Part shown: positions 48,107 to 60,043 of the stretch, piece by piece
Layout of the letters: the number at the start of each line of letters is the position of its first letter
Position numbering within the stretch: the first letter of the stretch is position 1
Assembly (NCBI GenBank): GCA_028551475.1
Contig: CM052355.1
Span: forward strand, 26,873,580-26,937,579
From: Casuarina equisetifolia
Taxonomy: Eukaryota; Streptophyta; Magnoliopsida; Fagales; Casuarinaceae
Reading direction: 5' to 3'
DNA: 64,000 bases
Translations under genes and position numbers: made by a program
Notes under the pieces: model-generated
What the model saw: the letters and a program-made list of their open reading frames with translations, nothing else
The model's database searches: none
What the model was told of the DNA's origin: nothing

Positions 48107-50704
48107 ATGGCCAATTCAGTCGTTCAAGATCAAAGAAGGAGTACTTTGGAGGCATTGGAGCGAAGGTTTGCAGTTGAGCACCCTCTACAACAAAAAGAAG
48201 AACAAAAAGAGCTTAAATTAAGGAGACGTGAAAGAACATAGTGTGAGAGGCTCTGCTCTCATTGGGTCTTCGACAGGCAATACTAATGCTGTCGTCAATC
48301 CCTCATTGGATGGATCATCCAAGAAAGGTTTTTTCTTCTTTTTCTTATATTGTTTTTACCGAACTCTGCTCGGAGGTTCTCATGTTTAATATGGAAAAGA
48401 ATAAAGGATATTTCATTGAAAATACATTACAAGGTATGCAGAGTCCGTTGTTCAGGACAATGTTGTTACTTAAACATATTTGTATCTTCAATAGATATCA
48501 ATTGACTGGTATGGCTCCTCAGTGGGTGTTCAAATTGAGGCTCCATTATTTTTTTTCTTTTTTTGCTTTCCTTTCATCTGCTAGCCCCATGCAACCTTTC
48601 TTTTTTTCCAGTTCAGAGCCATTCTGGTATCAAATTCTGTAGTCCTTATATAGAGGAACACAAATCAAGGCTATATATTAGCTAGTTTTTTTGGTCGATC
48701 TTTCTCTATGTGGAATGCATATAGTTTGCCCTGCTAATCTACCAAATCCTCTCTCTCTCACTTCCCCTCCCAGGTGTGTTTCAGCGGCATGGTTTTCAAA
48801 ATTTGTATATCCATCCTGGGATTCTATTTGATTTGATATATTTATTATTATTCTTCAATGAACCTGATCATTACCCACTATCAATGTGGAGGGGGAAGGA
48901 GGAGAGAGAGGGGGAAGAAAGGGAGAGAGAGAGAGAGAGAGGAGGGAGGGGGTAGTACTATTTTTTAATATTTCTTTGTGACATTGTTTGTGTGCTTTCT
49001 TCCTGTTTCACATAGCAAAATATCCATCATCATCTGTCAGCTAGTCTTTCTTTTGTTTGTATTTGCTTTTAACTGATTGATGTCACTAGGCTTGCTTGGT
49101 AGAATTTTCACTTTCTCAAGTAACCCTGCTTCACAAGGTTTGGATATTGGCATGCATAGACATGTTTTGGTTCTGTAACTTGTCTCAAAAGAAGTATGTT
49201 GGGTTTCCTTGTCTATGTATATATTTTGATTGATTAGACAGAGAGATGTTGTACACACATCCTAAAAAAAATGCTTCATCATATTTACAGATCTCCCAAC
49301 TTGTGCATGAGAATCTATTGGCAACAAATATTAAGGTACTTCTTTGCTTTGATCATTGGAGGCGCTTCTATTAGTTGGTGAACTTTTCTAAATTAAGAGA
49401 TGATGTATCCTTGGCTTCTTACCTGAATCTTTGCCGGCCATCATGCAGTTGACTAATAGAAAAGTGTCCACATGGTCGATAAGATTTTGCATGAGCTTCT
49501 TCAGAGTTGTGATTTGGCTCAGAAGTACATTCAGGGGTCCAGAAGCATAAAGATTGACAATTGGATCCTTCTGATAATTTTGTACAAGGTCGTGGTATGT
49601 CTACTGGTTCTCATATGAGGGCTTTGCAGGTCCATTCAAAGCGTTCAAAAAGGCACATGACCGTGAAACAACATAAAATATGTGGATCATTTGATTTGCC
49701 GCAGGAACTTCATAAGTGAGTCTAGTCTTATTTTACACATTGTTGCTATCTATTTCTCTGCTGTACTTGTGATTAAGCTGCTTGGATTTTAACTGGATCA
49801 TCCAAATTGCCCCATGAAGATCTAATGTTTTTAAGCTAACCTTCTTGAACAACATAGCAACGGTGCTTAGAAAATTAAGTGGCCTAGCTAGGAGTTGGAA
49901 AGGGGGAGAGGGAAGTTCGTATCAGGTTGATCCTGTGTCTAGTAATAAGGTAAAACTCCTAACCCTGTCAGTTGAGTTCAGAGTTAAGTTGCACTCTAAC
50001 AATGGTTTGAGCTAGCACCATGTTTGACGCATTTAAATAGTTTAATTAAACCTGGTAGGCAATACTTTCTAACAACTGATCCCATCCTTATGTTTGAACA
50101 GCTTAGTTTTGTCGTCTTGATGCTATTGATGTTACATGGTGATTTGACATAAGGGATCTGTCATTTCCTGTTCTCTCTTGTTCAGTCTGATGCTTATCAA
50201 TTTTTTCACTTTGAAGTTGTAGATCATCCAACAGTGTGACAAAAGAATTAGGAAAAAAGCAATTGGCGTCCTCTTGAATGTTTTGAAAGTACTTGGATTA
50301 CGTTTTGTTCAATATAGAACAAATGACATACTCTAAAGAATAACTGTTTCTATATGATTCAAGGTTGATTCTTTTTTCTTTTGTCTCATAAAACAGTTTG
50401 ATCTAATACTTTTTAGTTGTGTTTGGATACCGGGTTTGATATTTTTATGCCAATGCATGAAATGTGGAAAGGCTACATGAAGCAACTACTTAAAACTGTT
50501 GGGTGAGATATTTCTTCTTTGCTGATACAACAATTTTGCAGTTTTTTATCCTTGTTTATCTTTAGTTTTGTTTCAGTGGAGTAATTGCTCCATTAATGTG
50601 TTCATTATTGTTCAATATCTTGGTTTTATTGCGATTTCCTACAGAAAAAATCAGTTGGCTCAGTGTCTTCTCAATGCAGATCTACATGGTGCTATCATTC
50701 TAGG
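48107..50704 (+). pseudogene. POP4: POP4/Rpp29-like RNase P subunit gene, decayed and 3'-truncated
   Basis: Plus-strand pieces follow plant POP4 (p29 subunit of RNase P/MRP) in order: 48107-48327 (RRSTLEALERRFAV), 49291-49335 (LVHENLLATNIK), about 49449-49716 (ILHELLQSCDLAQKYIQGSR, IKIDNWIL), about 50433-50503 (PMHEMWKGYMKQLLKTVG) and 50646-50704 (KNQLAQCLLNADLHGAIIL, donor gtcaga). The first piece changes frame before GSALIGSSTGNT. The third loses 1 nt after NWIL, and the following sense (MSTGSHMRALQ, CGSFDLPQELHK) is one frame over. The C-terminal exons that form most of the RNA-binding fold are absent, and an FZR retrocopy starts 260 bp downstream on the other strand. Kept introns mean this is an old gene copy that decayed. 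Confidence 0.85.
48890..48955. repeat. GA-rich purine tract
   Basis: A G/A-only run including (GA)n, inside a POP4-relic intron. Simple repeat. Confidence 0.8.
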
Positions 50705-50964
50705 TCAGAATATACTCTTTCCACAGCAATCTTTTGCTATGAAAGCACTCATGGAAAAGCTATAGTAGCTGTTTGCTGTATACTATTTAGGGTATACCGA
50801 GTCCAAAAAGAAAAAAAGGAAGACGTTCTTTAAGAGTTAAAAGAAGGATTTTGTAACACACCAATGGAGGAAATTTGGAAACCACAATATGTGGTTTTTC
50901 ATATACTAGTATAAAAGAATAATACTCATTTACAAATATTACAAAGACATCTTTGATCAATATT

Positions 50965-52404
50965 TCACCGTATTGTAGTTCTTCCAGAAAAATATGTTCC
51001 AAATATGTTGTCTTTACTTTGTGATGTTGCGGCAGGGAATATATTCCAAAATTGAAGTGTTTCATCTCCAGCTCCCGTGACAATATTCTGTCCATCAGGT
51101 GATGAGGCAAGATAAAGAACTCGATGGGTATGACCCGAGAGAGTTTCCAACTTTGACATAGCAGGATATTTCCAAAGATTTATTTGGTTTTGTGATTGTC
51201 TTCCTCGGGTGCTATAACCATGAGTGCTAACTAGTTCATTGACGTTCTTAGACCACACTAGATTGCACACCTGACTTCCAGTATCTATGCAGCCCAACTG
51301 AGAGTTTGTGGTAGTATTCCAAAAACGAATACAACGGTCGGCAGTTCCTCCCCCAGATGCAAGTAATCCATAAACATGAGGAGACCATGCAATTGCTTTT
51401 ACTGCCGCTGTATGCTCAGAGTATCTCAACACAGGCCGTGTTGAATTTTGATTCCAAACAAATAGTTTATCATCATCGTCACCGGATGCTAATTGACTAC
51501 TATCATAAGACCATTTTAATCCGCAAACCTTTGACTTGTGTCCAGAAAGTTTACTAACAAAATCTTCTTGAGCACGCATATCACGATGAAAAATACTCTT
51601 ATCCCCACCACCAGTAGACAAAAGAGTAGAATTCCAAGCCAAGACCCCCACATATAACCTATGACCCTCCATGGTTCTTACTCTCCTGCAGTGAGATGCG
51701 TCCCAAATCTGGACCATTCCATTGCTAGTTCCAACGGCCAGATGTGTGCCACGCTGAGCCCAGCCCACCGAGCAGACACTGTCATTCGTTCCCAGATCAC
51801 ACAGCTTGGTTGTCCCGCTATTAGATGCATTCCACAGGTAAACGCAATTTCCCAACCCCACCGCCAGCACATTATGCGAAGACCAATCCACTAAATTCGA
51901 ATAAAAATCGTCTTCCAACTCCGGTGCGTCCAATTTCTTATACGGCGACTTTGGTATCTTCCGTGGAGCCTTTACCGGACAATGATCATCCCCAGAAACG
52001 GCATCGTAAGTCTCCACTGGAAAAACGGAGGACAATGGCCGGCGAGTCTGTGTCTGATACCGGAAGATATTCCGGCTTGGTGGATTCATCCAGTCGTTTC
52101 TGTTCTCAGCCGTGGTAGGTGAATCGATGCCGGGATTAGGGCCAAAAAGCGCGGAGCGGAGTAGCCTGGAATAGACGCTGTCCTCAGGTCGCTCTGGTGG
52201 AAGGTGGAAGAGATCAAAGTTCGAACCCGTTCTGGACGGAATGAACCTGTCAGAGTAAATCGTCTTCGACGGTACTCGGCGGTGGTTCATGTTGATCAGA
52301 CGTTCAATGTTGTGCGAACGATTTATCTCCCCGTCGGAAATCGTGGAAGCAAGACCTGACTCCGATGAGCCAGTGAGTAATCTCTGAGCCGTGGGATTCT
52401 CCAT
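50965..52404 (-). CDS. Fizzy-related/CCS52A-type APC/C activator, intronless retrocopy with intact frame
   Basis: A single minus-strand frame of 479 residues from MENPTAQRLL, which resembles the start of plant FZR proteins (an in-frame ATG 21 codons further up at 52467 lacks family similarity). The C-box DRFIPSR is at 52-58, then RNIFRYQTQTRR, PVKAPRKIPKSPYK, seven WD repeats (about 170-455) and the C-terminal IR tail that binds the APC/C. FZR proteins load cyclins onto the anaphase-promoting complex and drive the switch to endoreduplication. FZR genes have several introns and this has none, so it is best read as a processed copy. Unusual residues: GDDDDKLFVW where GGNDNRLFVW is usual, STGGGDKSIFHRD for SSGSRDKSILQRD, and six extra residues (STRGRQ) inside GYSQNQI. 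The whole frame being open favours a kept gene. Confidence 0.88.
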   Translation of the reverse strand: MENPTAQRLLTGSSESGLASTISDGEINRSHNIERLINMNHRRVPSKTIYSDRFIPSRTGSNFDLFHLPPERPEDSVYSRLLRSALFGPNPGIDSPTTAENRNDWMNPPSRNIFRYQTQTRRPLSSVFPVETYDAVSGDDHCPVKAPRKIPKSPYKKLDAPELEDDFYSNLVDWSSHNVLAVGLGNCVYLWNASNSGTTKLCDLGTNDSVCSVGWAQRGTHLAVGTSNGMVQIWDASHCRRVRTMEGHRLYVGVLAWNSTLLSTGGGDKSIFHRDMRAQEDFVSKLSGHKSKVCGLKWSYDSSQLASGDDDDKLFVWNQNSTRPVLRYSEHTAAVKAIAWSPHVYGLLASGGGTADRCIRFWNTTTNSQLGCIDTGSQVCNLVWSKNVNELVSTHGYSTRGRQSQNQINLWKYPAMSKLETLSGHTHRVLYLASSPDGQNIVTGAGDETLQFWNIFPAATSQSKDNIFGTYFSGRTTIR

Positions 52405-53579
52405 GGAAATCAGAGAAAAACAAACCCTAACTCTGTTTGAGGTAACTTGTCGACAAGGTTTTTTCAAATGTAACGGGACGCTCAGAAATTTTGTGGTATC
52501 GGAGAATGATAACTGGACCGGCTGAACTTATATAGGAATCCAAGTCGGTGTAGGTTTTGACTCGGTCAAATCCCCTCCTGAACGCCACCGTTTTAATGGA
52601 GATATTTTTTTTTCACTTTTCGTTTTTCGGTGTTCGTGGGTCGGGCACAGAGACTCGGGTCGCGAAAATTCTGGGTCTCATACTGGGCTACTGGATCGCG
52701 CGGGCCTTCGTGGACTGGACTGGACAGTTACTACGAAGCATCGAACCATCTTTTACAAACTTTTCATAGTTTTAGTAAATTAAAAAAAATATATATGTAC
52801 AAAATTAAAAGATTTATCAATTTAAGGAAGTTTTGAGTAGGGATGTTGATCTAAATTTTTTTTAAAGTGAATATAAAAATCAATTCTCTTTCACATATTA
52901 TATTTAGAATCCTTCAAATCCAAAATAAAATATAATGAATATAAATGAAAAAAATTTATGTTATAGAGTTCTCTTTTCTTGTTCATATTTTTTTTTTCAT
53001 AGTCTAGTGCATGTCTACAATTAATGAATGTATCATAGTAAAAAAAAATTACTTTTATTGCTCGGACAAAAAATTAAAAATGTGCACACCACCCTTCAGA
53101 GTATGGGATATCATAATTAATCTTAAATATTTTTAAAATAATGGGAGAAAGGAAAGACTATTATAGCATGGGCGACGATGGAACCCAGTTTTGAAGGCTT
53201 TTTGAGACCAATAGGTAGCTATGCATGGGGAATTGTCCAAAACATTGGGCCACGTGGGTAAGCCATTCAATTTTAGATTTTTCTTTTGGATTGGAAAGAA
53301 AATTGATGCATACATAAAGGGATTAAATAAATAGCTGATCTATCCTTTAAAATTCTCCTCTCTCTGCAAGAAAATGGTATCACCTACCTCTGTTCTATTG
53401 ACGTCTTCCCACCCTCTTTCTTCCTTAATTTAAGGATTCATACCTATGACTTTGATTTTGATTTTGACACGAGTGACTCAGAGAGTAAGAGATGATGCGG
53501 GTCAGACGGAAGGAAAGCACAAAGACACGGCTGCGTTTATGGTGAGCAAGCTGTGCAAACAGAGGGAATAAGGTGGTAA
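52405..53579. other. Upstream flank of the FZR copy and intergenic DNA
   Basis: 52405-52600 would hold any acquired promoter of the minus-strand FZR copy. No clear TATA box stands out. The remainder is AT-rich with no exon seen. Confidence 0.5.
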
Positions 53580-53865
53580 ATTTTTGAGGTGGTCAATCTA
53601 GCAGTAACCTATACGAAGATTCATTAATTCAATGAAAGACAAGAGAGATGTCTGTGTCTCATGCTTGAAATGTTTCTTTCTTGGTTTGCATTTCCATTTT
53701 CAGTGTCATGTTTTAAATGTTCTGTTTTTTATTTGCGTGCCATTTATTGAGTTTACCAATTCATTCATGACAATATAGTGCGCTTATGCTCTTCAGCTGG
53801 CGCTGCAGTCTAGAAGTAAAACAAAAAAACAAACGTGGTAAAGTGATCCATTCACTAGTCTCCTA
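53580..53865. repeat. Local repeat, copy 2 of 45140-45335 joined to a match of 47083-47155
   Basis: 53580-53780 matches 45140-45335, and directly after it 53775-53860 matches 47083-47155. Two blocks that are 1.7 kb apart in one place are therefore adjacent here. Confidence 0.8.
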
Positions 53866-54017
53866 AACATAATGCAAACATTTATGTTTTTACAGTCAAA
53901 AGCATTACCCAGTTCTCCAGACCGCAAAAAAGCAGCTCCACGTCTCCTTACCCAGCCTAGCCAATGGAAGCCAAGCCACATAAAAGGAATAGAGGCCTGC
54001 TTCATCATTTATTGAAT

Positions 54018-54515
54018 TAATGACGATGTTTTAGAAGGAAATGAATAAGGAAGAAAACTATTATTCAAAATGTTTCCAAAGTATATAAGAAAACCCTTAT
54101 TCAAACATTAATAAAAAGATTAATAATTATTGGAGATCATGAGTCTCATATTAGAAATAAAAACTTTTGAATTATTTTTAATTAAGTTTTTGAGTTTTTT
54201 TTATATGACATTAGAATTTAAGTTACATAAGTCTCACATTAGAGATAAAAATTTTAAGATAATTTTTAAATGAAAAAGAAGTCTTTTAACTGTTTAACTA
54301 AGTTTTAAGTTGTTTCTTTAAATTTTGTAACAATAACATATTAAGTAATAAATATTGAAATGAGATGATTTAAAATATTTTGAAATAAGCACCTTGTCAT
54401 GACTTCATTTTGATTGAAATGAATGGCCTTTAGTTACTAATAAAAATTTCAAATAAACAAAAAATTTATGAAATATTAAAAAAGAGAACACACAATAAAT
54501 GCTTAAATTTAAGTT
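54018..54515. repeat. Dispersed local repeat, copy d (long form)
   Basis: Full-length partner of 43995-44490, with an extra ~35-bp piece (aagttacataagtctcacat region) near 54222-54260. Confidence 0.85.
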
Positions 54516-55873
54516 TTGATGAACTCAAAACCTCACAATTAAACTCTCTATTATTTGAATGGTCAATTATTGTAGGAAAATGACTAACCTACAATTTTAG
54601 TTACAAATAAAACAAGAAAATCCAAATATATGAAAATTTATGACCGGTTTTTGGGCGATAATAAAGTTGGTAAGCATTTATTCTACCAGCCACCAAATTT
54701 CCAGTTTGGCAGGCCTCCTTTAACCCATGTCGTCTCAATTTGACCATCCTTTATAACTTCAACCACTTCTGAGGCCAGTATTGCAGAGCAATTTGGTTTT
54801 TATGTTATGGTCGTAGGATTGAACCTCCATTATGGTAACCTTGGGCTTACGGGATCCTAAGTTATGATGATATTCAAATGAATTAATCATTGATTAGCCA
54901 CTAATTTTAGGACTTTTAATATAATAAAAAATATATAAAATAAATATATTTATTATGTTAGGTAAAATATTTCCTTCTTTTCTTTTCCATCATCTATGTT
55001 GAGAAATGTTGGTTTGACTTTGAACTTCTGGTTTGGTCGTGGGCCCTCGTATGGTTTTATGTTCGTATTGCAATTGTTCCAATGGGCCATTTTACATGCC
55101 CAACCCGTTTTTCATTCTTTGATTGTTTTCAAGTGTAAAGACAAGGCTTCATTGTTCGGATCCGGGTCTATTGCAAGATATACATCAGTACATACAATTA
55201 TCTTATCTTTTTTGTATGAATGGGAGATAATTTTGTTCTATATTAATCACAAAAAGAAGGTGGTTTTCATATTTTAAAAAAGAAATATAAATTTAATATA
55301 ATCATGTCCAGAAGAATCTTAGGATAACCTTATGAGACAGATCTGACAAAAGCAAAAACTAGTAAAAGCGATGTCGTTAGCAATGTGACAATCGTTGGAC
55401 CCATGATTTAATGTGCACAAATAACTTCGTTAGACAAGAAGGATTGTATCGTTATTTTAATTTTGAAACCTTTTTGTTCCTTTTGTTTTACGTAGATACA
55501 TCACATCAAGAATAACGAGAGTGAGGAGGACAGACGAACGACGTCGCTCGACGTTCTTTTTGAGATCAACTAGATGGAAATAACTGCCAAATGATTCGAC
55601 CAAAACTATCAAAAGTACCCCTGCCTTTTTCAGAAGTTGATTGGGCAAAAGGTGATCTTTGGCACCGCAATGAAGGGTAAAAAGGGGTATTCGGGATTGA
55701 AAATCACGTGAGTAGGGTTTCTTTGCATGAGGGAACAGTTGTGCAGTGGGTACAGCTTTGCGCTTTGCAGATCGGCTTTAAAGAAGGTATTGGGTAGTCA
55801 CACCCACAGGCACCGCTGGGTGGATAAGAACGATGAATATGTATTGTGACAAAAAATATTCTATTTTTTTGAA
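54516..55873. other. Intergenic stretch
   Basis: No exon with family similarity. The 93-codon plus frame at 54996-55277 has no recognised feature and I do not call it. Confidence 0.5.
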
Positions 55874-55955
55874 CGTCGACAGCAGGATTCGAACCTGCGC
55901 AGGCAGTGCCCAACAGATTTCGAGTCTGTCTCCTTAACCACTCGGACATATCGAC
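55874..55955 (-). tRNA. tRNA-Ser(CGA)
   Basis: An 82-nt minus-strand cloverleaf. Acceptor stem GTCGATA pairs with TGTCGAC (one G-T pair), and discriminator base G follows. Box A region TGTCCGAGTGGTTAAGG, anticodon loop CTCGAAA with anticodon CGA (reads UCG), a long variable arm (GTTGGGCACTGCCTGCGC region) typical of class II tRNA-Ser, and box B GGTTCGAATCC. No intron. A T-rich run lies just downstream on the minus strand, in keeping with a Pol III stop. It looks functional. Confidence 0.95.
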
Positions 55956-56683
55956 GCTTTCACATGATTTGAACTGATAAATTATAAATATTTATTTACC
56001 CTCCGTTCCAACTCGGGTCTCATAGTAGGGCCCATGATCCACTTAAGTAGTGGGCCCAGAACCAGTCCAAAAATAAAGTCCGCGGGCAGTCGGAGTAAAA
56101 TAATGGGTGGTGGGTGCAACAGGCATTGAGAGTTGCAGCAGTGAAAAATGGAAGAATAACATCGGGGAAAGCCAGCAACAAAGCTTGAGTTCTAAGCATA
56201 GAAGAAGCACACGAATACCCATAAAAACCAACAGTCATATTCTGAGTATAGGCATGTATTTGTTTTTTTATAGGAATGTCAGATACAACTTAGTTTAGTG
56301 GTTTCTGATCACACACAGATACCAACTCTTGTTTTCTTTTTGATTCATGAGTCCTCCTATATTGTATCTCTCTCCGGTGTCTTATGCACCTTGTTGCTTC
56401 TTGCAGTCTTCCTGAGTGCTGTCTCTGAATCTCAGTTGAGAACCACCCTGCTTACGCACCAATTTTAGACTTTTCTCTCTTTTGTGCTTGTCTTCTTGCT
56501 CTTCTTAGAATATGTCCTCGTTTGCTCCACCTACACTCTCTCTCTGTCTCTTTCTCTCCGTCGACTTACTCAACTCTTTCCCTTCCTTTCGTACTTTCTG
56601 ATCTTCCCAACAAAAGAAAAGAAAGAGAGAAGGACTCTGCACTTGAGGTGAGCTTTTGCGGTCTCTTTGTGATTTGAATTAGG
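55956..56683. other. Upstream region of the NPH3 gene
   Basis: Holds a long pyrimidine-rich tract (about 56334-56590, ctctctctgtctctttctctcc), common in plant core promoters and leaders. No clear TATA box was picked out. 5' UTR probably begins within 56550-56650. Confidence 0.5.
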
Positions 56684-59636
56684 ATGGATGTTTGCTGTGA
56701 TCTTCAAGTGGATGTCAACGGGGAAGAGACCTTTATGGTGGACAAGGTACTTCACTGCTCTGCCTTTCCCCCGTCTTAGTTTTTGTTATCATCTTTTTTC
56801 TTCTAATAATTTCTCCAAAAATTCAAGTTCACACTCCCTAATTTTGTTCAGTTCTGCGAAGCCGAGATCATTCTCTGCTATTACTTCTTCTACTACGTGT
56901 TCTGGATACCATTACATCCTTGCTGATCTGGGTCTTTCTTATCTTTTGGCTATTTTTTCTGAATTTGTTTTTTCTACGTAGATTTGTATTGTATTTATAT
57001 TATATGCCGTGGGTTTTATGTAAAGTTTATGCTGTTTGTCAAATGCGGAATTCACTTGTCTCCTTTTAAATCTCATTTTTGTGGCAATGAAGTTAATTTT
57101 CCTTTTTTTTTTTTTTTCCTTGGGCTATCATTCTTCCTGTTCCCTTCGTCATGCTTTTTGTGGTTATAAATACACGCCTTCTGCACAATATTAATTTGCA
57201 CATCTATACTGTGGGGATGTGGGGTAAGGTTCATAGTCCTTCTTCCTCTGTTCTGGCTGCTTGTTTGCTCATTTAACGCCGTCGTTGTTGAGCTGCAATG
57301 CTCATACCTTTATTCGTTCTGTTCACTTGCTTTTAGGAGTAAGGGTGCTTTTCCTGGCTCCTTTTCTGGACCCTTCTTTTGCTGCCGAGGTGATTAGCAG
57401 ACATCTTTTTCCCAATGCCCAAAAAAATTTATTATCTATAACGACCTCTCCCAGCCCTTTTGCAGGTTGCGGTGCAGAATTCTCCTTTTACTCTCACTTT
57501 TTGGTTTTGCGCAATTGAATGAGTCCATTCTTTTTGGTGGGTCTATTTAATGTAGGATGACAGATTCCATTATTAAATGATTGGTGGTTGTCCTTATTAT
57601 AGTTCTGCAATTATTTGTTACTCATCTTGAGAGTCCGTCATACTTTCTTTAAATTTCTTGTAGTTTTCCCTGGAGGTATTTTTCTGTAATTGTTTTTTGC
57701 CCCGATATTGTAACTTTCGCAGGAAATGGTGTTGGGTAGTTCTTTTATCAAGGACTGCATCTGGTTTTGTTTTCATGTATCTTTTTAACTTTTCTTCCTG
57801 ATGAGCCTTTGCAGAAAATTATTGCTTCATATTCGGGAAGACTGAGCAAATTATTTGGTAAATCGAGAGGGAACACGAGAAATCTTAAAGTGATTTTCCA
57901 TGACTTTCCAGGAGGGGCCGAGAGTTTCGAGCTCATTTCACAGTTCTGTTATAACAATGGCAAGACTCAGATAAGTCCTTCCAACATATCCCTGCTACAT
58001 TGTGCTGCTCAGTTCATGAAAATGAACAACTCAGTCTCTGGAACAGATAATTTGGTTGAACTGGCAGAGAAATCACTTGAAGAAATCAGCTTCTGGACTT
58101 GGTCTGAGATTTTGGTTGCTTTGAAGCAGTGCCAAGATTTACAACCCAATGTGAATTCTTCAGGCGTACTCACGAAATGCTTAGATTCCCTTGCTGGGAG
58201 GTTGGCTTTGACTAGTGAAGCAAGTCCATGTCCATCTACTTCTTCCCCGGACAGCTTTGGGTTTCGGTTGTCTTGTGACACTAAGAGCACTGAGAGTCTA
58301 AAGACCAGTTCATCTCGAGCAACTTGGTGGTTTGAAGATCTTCTGATATTGAGTCCTGTTTTGATTGAAATGGTGGTAAAATCGATGGTCGCTCGTAAAG
58401 TTGACCATCATATAATTAGTAGGTTCCTCTTTTATTACCAGAAGTCAAAGATTTATGCTGCCTCATCTGATGAGAAGCGCAAAGTAATAGAGACGGTCAT
58501 CGACATGCTTTATACCCTTGATGGAAGCTCTGTCTCTTGCAGGAATTTATTTGGGATTCTTCGAGTTTCTATGACTCTGAACGTAAACGAAAGTAGCAGG
58601 AATAAGCTGGAGAGCATGATTGGTTCACAGTTGGATCAAGCAGCATTAGACAATCTGCTTGTTCCCTCTCCACATGGAATGAATTGCTTATATGATGTGA
58701 ATCTTGTTCTTAGGCTTTTGAAAGCTTTTCTCCATGGAGGGATTTGTCAAGCTTCTGCTGTGCAATTGAAGAAAGTTGCTAGCTTGATGGATCTGTACAT
58801 TGCAGAAATCGCCCCGGATCCTAGTTTAAAGCCTACGAAGTTCCTGGCAATAGCTCTGGCTCTGCCAGATTCTGCTAGGGACTATTACGATAAACTCTAC
58901 CGAGCTGTGGACATGTACCTAGAGGTAGTATTTGATCTCAAAAGATTTCCTTTGAGTTTCAAGATATTATTTTAGATTTTTATAGCATATTGTTATATTC
59001 TTCGCGCTGAAAATTGAGCTAGCAAGTTATAATCATTTACTTTTACACAACACCATATGATCATATGATCATCTAATTCTAGTGGAATTAAGATTCTACG
59101 GCTTAAAAAGCTTTGTGTAATTTTCTAAGTCAAGCGCTTCTGATGTTTGGTGTGTTTGGACTAAATCTATTTCTCCATAGGTACATGCAGGATTGTCGGA
59201 AGAAGAGAAGTTGAAGATATGCTGCGCATTGAACTATGAGAAGCTCTCTGCTGAAGTATGCGCACACCTTTTCCACAACACCAAATTTCAATTAAATTCT
59301 CCAGTCCAAGCTGTAATTTCTGAGCAGTACAAACTCAAAGGCTTGCTTCATGGCATGGACAACTCTAAACCACATATTGATTCGGCCTCTACTTCCAACA
59401 AAGCCAGAAGCGTGGGAAAGAAAGATGAAGCCAGTGATCAAGTTGGGTTCTATGCTGAGAAACCTGATGTTTTATCTGACCATGAGAAACTTAGAGCACA
59501 TCTGCAAGGAATGCAATGGAAGGTTATGGAGCTGGAGAAAATTTGTAAAAAAATGCAAGCCCAGGTGGGGAAGCTTTTGAAATCTAAAATATCAAGCCAT
59601 GGTCATACAAGATCTTTGCCCAGACTTTGTTCATGA
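56684..59636 (+). CDS. BTB/POZ-NPH3 family protein (At3g22104-like)
   Basis: Three exons with clean splice sites: 56684-56746 (MDVCCDLQVDVNGEETFMVD, donor gtactt), 57815-58924 (after ttgcag, KIIASYSGRLSKLFG... AVDMYLE, donor gtagta) and 59181-59636 (after catag, VHAGLSEEEKLKICCALNYE... LPRLCS-stop). Joined length is 542 residues. A short BTB domain occupies about 5-90 (SKLFGKSR, FHDFPGGAESFELISQFCY). The NPH3 domain runs from about 190 (WWFEDLLILSPVLIEMVVKS) to about 420 (VDMYLEVHAGLS, then EEKLKICCALNYEKLSAEV). A coiled coil lies near 495-530. Family members are plasma-membrane or Cullin3 adaptors in phototropin and auxin signalling. The At3g22104 branch has no settled function that I know. 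No break was found, so it looks live. A TRIM element begins 84 bp after the stop. Confidence 0.93.
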
Positions 59637-59720
59637 TCCCATTATTGTGCAGAACTTGCATTTATAAGACAATTTCTTAAAGCTGTATAGCATCAAGAAA
59701 GGCCCTTCCCGTGTACTTTT

Positions 59721-60043
59721 TATTAGAAATTGAATGACCCAACTAAAACACAGAATTGTGCAATAGTGGGTTGCTAGCGGAAGCTTATAAGGCCAGGCTC
59801 TCCTGTCGCTTTACCCAATGTGGGACTAGATATTTTAATCCTCCAACACTCCCCCGCAGTCTCACATTGGGCGCGGTGAGAGGTGGGACCAGTCTAGAGG
59901 AACCTCACTAAGGTAGGCAGGACACATGGCCGGCTCTGATACCATATTAGAAATTGAATGGCCCAACAAAACACAGAACTGTGCAATAGTGGGTTGCTAG
60001 CGGAAGCTTATAAGGTGAGACTAGATATTTTAATCCTCCAACA
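59721..60043 (-). mobile_element. TRIM (terminal-repeat retrotransposon in miniature), structurally complete
   Basis: Minus-strand element of 323 bp. The LTRs at 59721-59848 (128 bp) and 59945-60043 (99 bp) both begin TGTTGGAGGATTAAAA on the minus strand. The internal part is ~96 bp: a Met-tRNA primer site (TGGTATCAGAGCC) next to the 59945 LTR, and a polypurine tract (GCGGGGGAG) just before the 59721-59848 LTR. Target duplication ctttt on both sides (59716-59720 and 60044-60048). It has no coding capacity, as is normal for TRIMs, so it needed another element's proteins to move. The LTRs have diverged by a length difference and a few substitutions, suggesting an old rather than a very recent insertion. 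Confidence 0.9.

Noticed and set aside
55704-55949. Minus-strand open frame of 81 codons starting MSEWLRRQT
   Set aside because: Its first part is a translation of the tRNA-Ser(CGA) gene, a well-known false protein.
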